Shown piece after piece: positions 10,789 through 21,925 of a stretch of DNA of 64,000 bases (its first letter is position 1; each line of letters begins with the position of its first letter). The position numbers were made by a program, and so were the translations under genes. The notes beneath the pieces were generated by a model, which saw only the letters and a program-made list of their open reading frames with translations, searched no databases and had not been told where the DNA came from. Source of the stretch: Casuarius casuarius (taxonomy: Eukaryota; Chordata; Aves; Casuariiformes; Casuariidae); assembly GCA_003342895.1 (NCBI GenBank), contig PTFA01000276.1:1025799-1089798 (forward strand), in the 5' to 3' direction.

Positions 10789-13300
10789 ATACTGTGGATA
10801 TGGGGAAAAAGCCAACAAGATTCATCGAAGGACTTATGGGGAACTGAATATTTTGACTATTTTTATATATGAAAGGAACTTGAACTATGATCAAAATTTG
10901 TACAGGAGATGAAATATTGAACTTGTGGTTAAAGGGGGAAAAACCACTGTATAGAACGTACAGGAAATCATTTTGGAAATGCATATGGTGAATAAACTTG
11001 TTTTTAAGCATTATAGCAATCTAAGGATCACTCCTCCAAGAACAAACCTGTGTTGTTTTTTGTACAGATGGTAGGTTTATTTTTGGATAATTCATACACA
11101 TTACTAAACTTTGTGCAAGGCTTTGAGAAGCCTAGGTTGTAGCCAATGGACAGATGGCAGGGCTGTCTGTCCTGTAGCTGTTTATTGCCTTTATTTTTAT
11201 TCACCAGATATTAATGTGTTAGCGAAACCACTTCTGTAGATGTGGACAGGAGATACGAAACGTTGGCTTTGCTATGTGCATGTTGTATAGATGAATGGGT
11301 AGATGGAAGGTGGTGCTGGTTGGACAGAATAAAGGCCAGGTGAAACAACTATTTGCTATCTAAATCTGGAATCAAGAGTGATGAAAAACTGTTTAGTTTT
11401 GGAGTGTACGTCTACCAATAGAAAATGCAATAAAAGCTTATGGTGTTTTTTAGGAAGACTATAATGACAAATTTGTGATCTTCTGCAGGATTTGTTCTTA
11501 ATGTAGTCATTGAATATTCATTTGCCACGTGCGATTCAAGTTTAGTTGGTTTTTTTTTTGCATACATAATTTTTTTCAACTGTACTGTGGAAATGTGCCC
11601 AGAGATTTTCTCTGCCATGGAAATCCCCAATTTTGTGCAAATGGTGATGCTTTTATCTTTATAAAGTACTCCATTTTAATCTTATAGATTTTTAAAAATG
11701 AAACTGAAATGGCCAGTTTTTTAAGATTGTTGCCTGTAATATACATCTAAAAACACACAAAGTGAATGATGCAGGAAGGGTTATGAACGTCATCTTGATT
11801 TTGTTTGGCCTTTGCATTACCTTGTTAATCAAAAAGGAAACCATACGCGTGGAGCTAGGTAACCAAAGCAAGTTTGTGAAACTTTGAACGGTGATGGAGA
11901 ATTGCTGTGGGGAGCTGAGGAGCAAAGGGAGGGCGTACTTACAACCCACCAGTTCGTAATGATGTTTAAAGGGCTGTTCCTACAGGTAACTTTAAATGTG
12001 AACTAGACACTTCAGAGTCATTAAAGGGTTTCTAACTATATTAATATAATAGTGATTTACCACAGGCTGCCTTTGTTCCTTATTACTGTATAAAATATTC
12101 AATTATGCTTTTATTAATTTTGTTTACCAGAAACATTAACTTTATTTTTCTTTCTCCTTTGTAATTGAATAGAGACTGCATAATCTGCAGTGATAATTAA
12201 TACACGGTTGTTATGGACCAGGGAAAAGTGCCATAGAAGACCAATAACTGTTTTTAATCAGGGCTAATGATTAGCCTGTCATTGGAGCAATATTTAGTTA
12301 TTGCAGTTCATTTTTAATTACATATAAGTTGGTAGTTTGAAACTGGTGTAAGTTGTTTTTTTCAACCCATATGTACAAAAATAAATGCTTTTAATAAAGC
12401 TAGCAAAAACACCAGCCTCCTTTAGTTTTGGGAAAACGAGCTGGAAGAGAAAGGAATTCTACCTAGCTAGCGGTAAAAAAAAACAGGCAGTACTTTTTAA
12501 GTAAGTGAACTCCAATATTATTGCACTTCTTTCAAAGATGTTAACTATTGCTTGTTGTACTGTGTATAGTTCTAATTTTAATTGAAACCCTTTAACAACT
12601 CTTTGTATATTTTAATTCTTTTTAGTTGATTTGCAGTAATATTTACATAGGAAATGATTTTTTTGATATATTAGCAGAAATGTGCTGTATTTTGATAAAA
12701 TTCACTTATTTTCTGTGTGCTGTTAATCTCTAAAGAAAAGAATGAGAAACATAGCTATATAATGGCAGGCTTCAGTATTCCCCTTCTAAGATGTCTTTTG
12801 TTGTTGTTTAGTTTATATTTTTTTATTGAAAATGCAAAATGTTCACATCACATCTTCATTACTTCTAATCATGTTATTTTTATCACACACTGCCTTTTAA
12901 AGGGAATGCATACAGACAAGTCCTGAATTAACTTGGTCTTATACATAACTTGTATCTTTGGGAAGGGAAAAGTTCAAAAAGCAGAACTGATTCTTTACTG
13001 ATCTTGGATGGACTTTATATACATTTTGCAGTACGTTTTAAATATATCACTGATGAATTATACTGTATTCTACTTTGCTTTAATGTTAACAGAAGTTTTA
13101 AACTATACTGCATCACTTAGTTTGCAGAGTTATGTATGGCAGGAAAATGCTACCAAAAACTGTTTGGCTATGGTTAGAAGTGTAGGAGTAGAGATTTACA
13201 GCAAGAAGTTTAGTACTTCTTGTGGAAATCCTTGGCCAAAGTTTGTCTTCAGTAAATGAACAAGTTAACCATCAAATAAAGCATTGATTATGCTGATTTT
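10789..13300 (+). other. ERBIN: ERBIN 3' UTR (end uncertain, 13.3 or 13.95 kb)
   Basis: AU-rich sequence after the stop with no coding signal. AATAAA hexamers occur at 10991, 11328, 11429, 12380, 12393, 13275, 13513 and 13904. The one at 13275-13280 is followed at 20-90 nt by a GU-rich stretch, making it a good main site. The one at 13904-13909, also followed by a GU-rich stretch, is an alternative that would lengthen the UTR by about 0.65 kb. About 2.5-3 kb is in line with what I recall for mammalian ERBIN. Short open frames in this stretch are ignored. Confidence 0.65.
13275..13280 (+). terminator. ERBIN: Candidate main poly(A) signal of ERBIN
   Basis: Canonical AATAAA followed by a GU/U-rich region (tgtgtttgttcc, then tgtctgtgtg) at about 13338-13365. 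Several earlier AATAAA copies (10991, 11328, 11429, 12380, 12393) could give shorter transcripts. Choice between this and 13904 cannot be made from sequence alone. Confidence 0.5.
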
Positions 13301-13903
13301 ACTCAGCAAACCTTGGAGTTTGTAATGGGTTGAAATGTGTTTGTTCCTTCAGTGTCTGTGTGTAAAGGTAAATAAATAAATGTCAATCTAGATGATTTTG
13401 CAGAGAGTGGGAGGAAGATGTCTCCTGAATTAGTCCAGCCGGGATTCAGTAGGAGGAGAAACCATATCAGCACTTTTCATTTTGAATGCCTCTTAAACTA
13501 CTTCTTGAACAGAATAAAATCCGTCAGCAGCGTAAGTTATTCGGCATGGCAATGAGTTGATGCAAACTCTGTTAATTCTTTCTATTCTTAATAGTTCATT
13601 AAAGAATCAGTTCAACTGATGTAGTGAAAAGATGAAATCTCCCACATATTTATTGTGTAAATATTTTTCTGAGTTTCTTTTTTGGACTGGAGTTAAAAAA
13701 TGTGTATATACTTGAAAGCATTCTATGAACACAAACATAGCAATAAGCAACACACAGTTAAACCTTTGATCATTTTGTTTTTGTTTAGAAATATTCCCTT
13801 GTCAACAGCTATGAAATGATGTTTTTATTGATCAGCATTTATTCAACATTCCAAATTTTTGTATATAATTAGACTGTTTCTGAGTAACACATGGAGAATA
13901 GAT

Positions 13904-13909
13904 AATAAA
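13904..13909 (+). terminator. ERBIN: Alternative distal poly(A) signal of ERBIN
   Basis: AATAAA followed about 20 nt later by gttgtgtgtaaatg, a plausible downstream GU element. It would extend the 3' UTR past the 13275 site. Confidence 0.4.
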
Positions 13910-14814
13910 CTAATGCTCTTTAAAGTTGTGTGTAAATGATTTATTTAACTTACAGGAAATTCTCCATAACACAATTTTATTTTTCTATAGTTTCTGTAGG
14001 ACCTTATCCTCTGAGTATCTGTTAGTGAAGGCTTATTTGTATTTCCTGGCTCCCTGCATCTCAGTGCCCAGAGGTCTGCTCTAGGGGATTGTGTTGCAGG
14101 ACTGGTTTATTCATAAAGGTATTTGAGTATAAGAGCTTTAGGCTAAGACATTAGACTTCAGGCTATGGATAGATAGGCTCCTTCCTAAAAAGAAAAGTAG
14201 CCTTTTTATGCCTGATGTAAATTAAGTTGCTTCAATAACTGAGAAGGCATGACTAAGTTGAGGAGGAGGGTTAATTTTAAGCGTCTTGGGAGTGCTCTAA
14301 TGAGAGGATACAAGGGTTGCATGGTAAAGAAAGTGAAGAGCAGCGCACAAAACTTCAAGGGAAAGATAATGCAGATTTACACTCGGTTTTCTTGGAAACC
14401 ACCTGACAATGTATTAATGCAATTAAATTGTATTGTCTTTTTTTTCCTTTTTATATATGCATCTGGCATATTAGTCTGACTAACTTACTCCTAGAGTTTT
14501 CTCTACAGGAAAAAAACGGATTCTGAATTACAGCCCTGATGACTCTGGAGCACTGGGCCCCTGCTGTTGTTTCTTTGCACCTGTGCTCCCTTCCTTTGAG
14601 GGAATTCCCCCTCTCCTGCCCCCTCATTTTGTCCTGTGGACTCTTGTGGAGTCTGTGTTGTCTTTTCTGCCTTTTATGCATCAGACTTCAGATTTATTCT
14701 CTTTTTCATTTCTGGGGTATTTATAGGTGTGCCTCATTCCTGTGCAACTGAGCCTTTGATCTACTTTATTTCATTAGTCAACAGTTTACCTTTTCATCAG
14801 ACACCTAAGGCTGG

Positions 14815-14845
14815 ATCCAACTTAGATGGATCCTGTAAGTTGGAT
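14815..14845. repeat. Short inverted repeat (10-bp arms)
   Basis: atccaactta (14815-14824) and taagttggat (14836-14845) are exact reverse complements separated by 11 nt. No poly-T follows and no gene is adjacent, so it is recorded only as a structure. Confidence 0.6.
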
Positions 14846-14904
14846 TCAACTTGTGCTTTTCTGAGTGGAAGCACTTTTTCAGAGAGAAAATGTATTTTGG
14901 CATG

Positions 14905-14950
14905 TTATTTCCATTGACTTGGGTTAAATCAGATTTCAGAATGTGCCCAG
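14905..14950. repeat. Possible fragment of ancient amniote interspersed repeat
   Basis: The string ttccattgacttgggttaaa followed by a degenerate tail resembles the recurrent TTGACTTCAATGGG-type core of an old repeat common in bird and reptile genomes. It is short and diverged, so the call is weak. Confidence 0.25.
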
Positions 14951-17900
14951 AAGGTTCTGTTGCAGCATCTATGAGCCTCTCTTGAAACTGGGCTCCCACT
15001 ATGCCATACACTGCAAATGCAGTATAAGATTGTCCCTGTCTCAATTTATATGACAAAAAAGTAGCCAGAGGAAGAGAAGTGAAAATTTCTCTGTAAAATC
15101 ATATGCTGGTCAACTGAAGTGAGCTGAAAAAATCATTTTAGATCTAATAATTGTCTCTTCAATGCATTGCTCAGGCAATATGCTACTTGTCATCCTGAAA
15201 AATTGAAGAATTATTGGCCAACATGCATAAAATTAGACTCAGATTTGCTTATTATTTCCTATAGTGCCCAAATCCATCTTGGCCAAAGGAGTATTTAACT
15301 GGGAGGAGGAGTTCTGTATAAAGCGAATTGTTTTGTCTGAGCTGTACTCCTGTTTCTACAGCAGAAATTCTTCCCAGCTCCACATGAATGTTAGTTTTAT
15401 GTAGTACTATGATTCCTCACAGCTTAATTGGAGCCATATTTTGCCACAAATAAGGGCACTATTTTGATAAATTTTCCTTATTGTATGTATAAGAAAGCAA
15501 AGCAAATAATAGAACAAACATCTCTCTCAAAATCATTTTTTATTCAATTTTTTGTACTTAGTTTGGGTCTGGCTGATTTTAGGAAGCTTTTTGTCAAGTC
15601 AAGATTATCCAGTCATTTCTGCTCTTCTGGCAGAAAGAATCCTTTCCCAAAGGACCACCCGAGTAAATCAATTCAAAAAAAAAAAAAAGTTTTGAGAAAG
15701 TTCTGAGTGCCTTGATTAGGGTAGATCATTTGTTCTAAATGGTCTTATCTAGAAAATTAAAGAACTACTAGAGCACTTCACATAGTCTTCATTTGAAAGG
15801 ACAATTTGCATCTTTTCCACCCTCCCAAAAACAAATAGTTTTTTTGTCAACAAGAACAAATACACCTTCTGAAACAATTTTCCTCTCATTATGGGAATTA
15901 GAAGTTTTGAAAGATTGTTGTTGTTTCAGGTCAGGGACTTCTCCATGAGGGGCTGATACTGCATCCAAAAAAGCCCATCATTAGTTGGTTCTCTCTTTGG
16001 AAAACTGCTAGTCTAGAATCTATCCTGTAAGAAGAAAAATGGAAGACATATCATGACTGTAATAACTGATGTTGTTACACTATAGTATTTTGTTATCAAG
16101 CTGATAAAAACTACAAGTCACTTGCTTCTAGGCTTGGGAACCCACTGTTTTAATTCACATTCTTACTCATCCTCAACAAGTAAGTGATAAACAAAACAAT
16201 TTTCTGTGACATGACCCCATCTGATGATTCTTATAATTACTGAAGATTTGTACTTGGACTCTAAGCTTTACCCAACCTTTACTTTGCTGTGCTAAAATTT
16301 GCAAAAATATATAAAGACAAACTAATAAACTAGGAGAAGATTCCAATATCAAATGTTCCCTTCCTGTTACCATTTATGAGCCTCATTTCAAGTACAGCAT
16401 TAACCTCCTTGCGATCCCTCTCTCCCTTTCTGATTTCCAACTTTCTGCATTCCTGCATCCACTATTCCTTGTATTGTTTACAAGAAAACAATTTGTATTT
16501 CTGTTCTGCAGTTTGGAATATTGCTTAGTGTTAAGAACAAGAATTAAACATGGAGGAAGGTGAGGCTTTGAAAGACTTTTCAGCATTAATATTGAGATCC
16601 ATTTGTTTGTAACAATGTATTTTATACTGGTTTTGCTTTGCTTAAGTTATAAAATGTTAGTATTTGTTTGCAAAACTTAGTTGACACCTGTAGTAATAAC
16701 AACCAGATAAAACTGCATTTATAATTAAATTTATATAATATACTGATAACCTTCCTGTTTGATGCTTTGTAAAAAATTCAAATTATTTTCTTTTAAACCT
16801 CCTCATTGTAACAATTAAAAAAAAAATTCTGTAGCTTTTAGGAGTATTTTAAAGCTAACCTGTTATTGATTTGTTACTTACATAATTAATTCCTAAGAAA
16901 GTAAATTTTCATGACTAAAAAATTATTTCAATTTTCCTGTTGCTTACTCAAAACTGCTTTATTTGCCCCAAATTTCACTTTGAAATATGGACATTGGATA
17001 AAAGTTTATATGAAGACAAAATGTTTTCTTCTATACGCTTCTGCCAGCAGCTGTGATGATATGATTAAAGAGAAGTAATAAAATAATGTATATTTTAAGA
17101 ATTTATCAGGAAGTAGAAGACTTAGTATAGACTCCTTTGTCTGAAAGGAGCAAGACAGAGAACAAGACCCTAAAACGTAATATTTAGGGCAACTGTGGAA
17201 GGCAGGGGACATCCTCTGGCTTGGGTCCCTGCTTTTCTGCATTTTACATTAAGCAGTAAATGCATTAAAATATACGAACTGTTCTCAGGTTAAGGACTTT
17301 ACCAACCTGAGCATGGGCAGTAGCCACTGGGCTGTATTATCAGGCTATTTGTGCTGTGTGCCCTCTGCCCAGGTGATGCCTAATTATTGTGGTCAGTGGG
17401 CTAGGAGGAGGGTGTCCTTTCTCCTCCTCTCAACAAGTAATATTCTGAGGCTTAGGGACTGGAGCTGGGTCCCGAGCTCGAGCCAGCTGCCCAGGACTGT
17501 GCCGACCTGCGTTTGGAACATCTCAGCAAGCTCTCCAAAATAACTAAGTAAAGGCAATCAGAACGTCATTAATTGACTAAGTGTAGTATCAGGCGAGCAA
17601 AGTTCGAGGGAAGACGGCTGCAGGATTTCCATTAGTAGCGTAAGTAGGGTAAAAATAAAAAAGCTGAATTTTAAAATACTTTCTCTTCCTCTCCTACACA
17701 TGCATATGCTACTGATTTTAAATGTATATTCATCAAACTTGTTTAATAACAGGAACTTATAAAATTCATGTCTGGAACTTGCATACAGCTTAAAAGAGGG
17801 TCTTCTATAAACTCCTTTTGAAGCAGACATGCTTCTGTAATCCAAGCAGTATTGTCTGGAAAACAAATACAGATCTCATAAGTGATTGAGGAAATGCTGG

Positions 17901-20900
17901 GCTGAAATGATAATTGGATGCAGATTCTGTCTCCAAATCTACCTTTTACCTGCTTTGTCTCACTTCCCCAGTCTGTCAAGGGTGGTGATGATCTTTTGCT
18001 GTTAACATGCACCTAGAGATTCAGAGACAAAAGTACTACCAAATGCTACTGGTTGTCAACTAACTCCATCATCTTATTTTGGAATAACTTTAAAAAGAAC
18101 TGAAAGCTAAGAAACACTCTTCTAGCTTTGATTATTTAAGCAATTTTACAGAGAAAAGGCCAACTTTTTTTTATAAAACACACTTCCATAGCTGCTAATG
18201 TAACTCTTAACTGATACTGCTATGCTAAATGCAAAAATCCTAACTTTTTTCTTGTGAGTGCCATAAAAAAACAAACAAAAATCAGATGCAAAAATCTCAA
18301 ACCTGTTTCAATTTAACAGTGATGGCTTATATAGATTACTGCCATATCCAAGGCAGGATATTTGAAAAGCTGTCAGCATGACAATTGAGATTTCATCCAT
18401 TCATTTCAGTATGCTTAGGATTTTAAGATTTGAGCTAAAATTTAAACTGGAAGAAATAATTCACTAATGGAGAAATTTTATGCTAGAAAAATCTTTCCAA
18501 AAAGGTTCTGGGTAGAGATGTAAAACTGGTCTTTGTCTTTTTAAATGCATTTTATTTCATTTTTGAGATTAGATGTCATTGATAAGAGAACTTCATAGAA
18601 TAGTTTGTGTTCTGCAAGATGTTTGCCTCTACTACACAACAACCTCATTAAAAAAATCATAGGAAGGCACACCTTGATAAATCTGAAAAGTATAATGGTG
18701 GGAAGCAGATGAAAGCATTTTCTGGCATTTTGGAAGAACTGTGGATTGAGAATAAGATCTATAATCTGTGAAATGCTTAAAGTTAACATTTTCTGACATA
18801 TATGTACTTGAAAGTTAGTTCAACTTAAACTGAGGTGTGAATTTGAATAAAGTAGGTATTTCCTAAATTCCTACTTCTATGTGCAGTGTTATTCCAAAAT
18901 AAAATGCCTTGAAATAACTCTGGATGTTGGCAAGATTTATGCTGTTGTTTTCAGATTTAATGTTAACAACCCACTTCGATGAGCAGTTCATACTATCAGA
19001 ATTGAGGTTTTGGCCACCTGTAGAACTTGGCAAGCATTTTTGTATGAATTTATACATTGAGTAAAATTCCTGACTGGCTACAAGAGGCAGAAAAATATTC
19101 TGACCTGACCTGGCACGTGTCTGGGCAAAAACTAAGAAAAATAATAGAATTCTCAGAAGTCACTTTGAACAGGCAGTCTACTGTGAGAAGTAGTAGGAAC
19201 GTAGGATTTGAAGGTCATGTCTCTTGTTTAATTCACAAGAGAAAGTGTAAAGAATGGTGTAAAGTTGTTATTTATGGAAACAAGCTTATGTAGCAAGAGC
19301 TATACAAATATAAAAACTTTCATTGGCATTTTAATATTTGTTGTGAAAGTACTCTGTGAAAAAGGCTTTATTTTCATTTGTATCTCTTCACCAGATTGAT
19401 ACATGTCTATTTTTATCACTTTCATATACTGAAAGACCAAGTTAAACATACAAGTTCACCATCTTATAAAAAACACAAACAAAACAAACCCTGAACACAC
19501 TACTTGCATGCTTTAATGAGAACCATGAGAACCAAAGGTGCTATCTATGGTTAAATGACAGCATTATTTTAAACATTTGTACCATTCACTTGAACTTTTC
19601 TTGAAGTCTCAGATGTCAAAAATTCCCTAAACTCAAACTGCTTTATACAATTGTTTTAGTGTTTTGACTTTTTTTCATGAACTGTTAGTTGCTTCTTTTT
19701 TTGAGTTCATAGTTGCAGAATTATGAAAGTCTGGTTGAAAAAGAGAACTAAGAATATAGTATCTTTAGCATCCTGCAGAAGTACTAATGTGAGTTGATAT
19801 GTAAATAGCCTACACTGAAACATCTAGTTATCTGACAACCATACTCAGCTGAAAAACACCTATCAAACAGAATATCAAAGTCAAATGGCCATCCTATTGC
19901 CATGTGTGCTGTTCTTCCCTGAACAATATACACATTAATCTTTTTCTTTGTTTAATAGAGTGTTACAGTAAGTTAGATGAGTAACAGACATTACAGAAGC
20001 ACACAAAGAAAAACTGGTGATTGATGAAAAATATTATGGCAAGTGGAAAAAGCAGTTTGACATATAGGCAAATGCTTTGGGCAGATATAAACCTTTAGGA
20101 TTAGCCATTTTGCTGACAGTGATGCAAATTCACTGAGACTTTCATATACCCAAATAAAATAAGATTTCTCAGGCAAAGCTCTTTGCAGATCATCTCACTG
20201 TTGTACTTAGCTTGATGATAATATTTTGATATTCTATGTGCTGACTGGCTAGTAGAAAGCATTACAGTACTTTGTATGATTTACTGAGCTATTCCAAACG
20301 TTGTTTGCTGCAACATTAACCAGGCAATTGGCAGCTTGGCTTTCCTTGCCAGAAATGCTGTTTGTTTTTAATCACAGCTTGATGGAAGTCAAGCATTGTT
20401 TCCTTCTATTGTAGAAGAACAGAAAAAACTATGAAATTGCTTGTGCATGTTCTCCTGTTTGAATTAGTAACACTAGTCTCACTTGTTGATCACATTTCCT
20501 CAAATACTGTTCAATGAAGTTGTAATCAAAGAAAACCAGTGTTGCTGGTTCTCTCTAATTAACAGTTTTGGCAATGATGGTAAGAATTAGTCTGTTAGAT
20601 TCTCTTGCCTTGAGAAGATAGATGATGATGGAAAACATTACCGAAGTAGTTCAAAGATCTTGCAAGGAAGAATATATGTTAAAAAAAAAACAACAAAAAA
20701 AACCACAATAAAAGGATGAGCCATTCAATCAACTATAATTAGTAGACCTGCACTGACTATATACATCCTGAGCAAGGTAGGAGTAATATAGCAAGCCTTT
20801 TAATGGATATTCAATGACTTTCTCAGAATGACTACAGAATGTCTCTCTTACAGAAAGTTAACTGGAAAGTATTTTCCCAAGCTTCTTAACAGTTAAGAAT

Positions 20901-20946
20901 GATTGAATAAGTGAACTCAGTTCAGGAAAGCGCCTTTTATTCTCTC

Positions 20947-21703
20947 AGAATCACAGACTATTTGAGGTCAGCAGGGACCTCTGGAGATTGTCTTGTCCAA
21001 CCCCTGCCCCTGCTCAAAGCCCTGTCAACTAGAGCAGGCTGCTTAGGTCAGTGTCCTGTCAGGTTTTGAATAGCTCCAAGGATGGGAACTCCACATCTCT
21101 GGGCAACTAGTTCCAGCATTGGACCACCCTCACAGCACAGGGGGAGGGGAGTTCTTATATTTAAATGGAGAAAAACACCTGGGCCCTCATGCCCTTGACC
21201 CTCACCCCCAGAGCCACGTGGTCACTCTTGACATGCTCTGGGTCTCCCCTGGCTGTACCATTTGCCCCCACGTGGAAGAGCAATTGGGGTGAGAGGTATC
21301 TCTCTGCAATGTCACAGAGCCAAGACCCCAGTAAGTGGCAAACTTCCCACAGCAGGTCGGGTTGGCAGATGGGACCTCTGTGCCCTCCAGCAGGGAGTCT
21401 CCCACTGCTATCACTCACCACTTCCTCCTGGTGCTCCTGCACGGTTCAGGCTTGGCTGCTTCCTTGGGCAGAGTTCCCAGCCTCTCTGCTGCTACCAGGG
21501 CACTGTACCTTGCCTGTAGTTGTGGACCTGTAGATCATGAGCTTCCAGCCTTTGCCATCGTAAGGGTCTCCATCTCCTGACCTGATAAGCACAGACTCTG
21601 GCTGTCTCTTCTTTTGTACAGGTGGGGGTTTAGGCTCTTGTATCTGCGGAGTCTCAGAGAAGATTTCCATGACACAAGCAGGTGCACTTGAACTTTTTTT
21701 CAA
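20947..21703 (-). mobile_element. Decayed CR1-type LINE fragment, 3' end plus ORF1-esterase remnant
   Basis: Bases 20947-21160 read as the antisense of a CR1 3' end: agaatcacaga, then gggacctctggagatt, gtccaacccc, gaactccaca, and a late ttatatttaaatgg block, in the usual order. The CR1 3' terminus is therefore at about 20947 and the element is on the minus strand. From about 21165 to 21450 minus-strand peptides carry VGDSLLEGTE (a GDSL nucleophile motif, frame of 21414-21202) and QLLFHVGANGTARGDPEHVK (frame of 21442-21161). These two blocks belong to one SGNH/GDSL esterase-like domain known from CR1 ORF1 but now lie in different frames, so the copy is dead. The large ORF2 (endonuclease and reverse transcriptase) is missing between the two parts. 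The outer edge near 21703 is uncertain. Confidence 0.75.
21161..21442 (-). pseudogene. CR1 ORF1 GDSL-esterase-like remnant (frameshifted)
   Basis: Minus-strand relic of a GDSL/SGNH hydrolase domain. The GDSL serine block (VGDSLLEGTE) lies in one frame. The following HVGxNxxARGDPE..KSD..ALG.RVKGM.AQV block lies in another, so at least one frameshift separates them. In working family members the second block reads HVGTND; here it reads HVGANG, which is a further sign of decay. The frame stops at FFSI, exactly where the CR1 3' UTR-like sequence begins. No function is expected. Confidence 0.65.
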
Positions 21704-21883
21704 ATTAAAGTTAAAAACAATGAGTTTCCATTATAACAGTGAAGGTAATTAGGGTAGGGGAGAGAAAAAAGAAAAAAAAAGCTTCATATTTTGTCAACAT
21801 TGTAGCTGGAGTAGAAGAGATGGTGATGCATATAAGACTTCTTAAATTGCTTTTGCAACATCCTTAAATTTAGGATTTAGGAA

Positions 21884-21925
21884 TGTTTAGGATTCTTGAA
21901 TTTATGTTTAGGATGCTTGAATCTT
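21884..21925. repeat. Imperfect 21-nt tandem duplication
   Basis: tgtttaggattcttgaattta (21884-21904), counted as 21 nt, is followed directly by a near-identical copy (21905-21925) with two differences. It is a local duplication in intergenic DNA. Confidence 0.7.

Larger units (their letters stand above)
13960..20940. other. Intergenic DNA, ERBIN to CR1 element
   Basis: AT-rich DNA without supported genes. Noted within it: a possible ancient-repeat fragment near 14905-14950, a 10-bp inverted repeat at 14815-14845, and a GC- and CpG-richer patch at about 17310-17545. Open frames in this stretch are short, often overlap on both strands, and match no family that I recognise. Confidence 0.7.
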
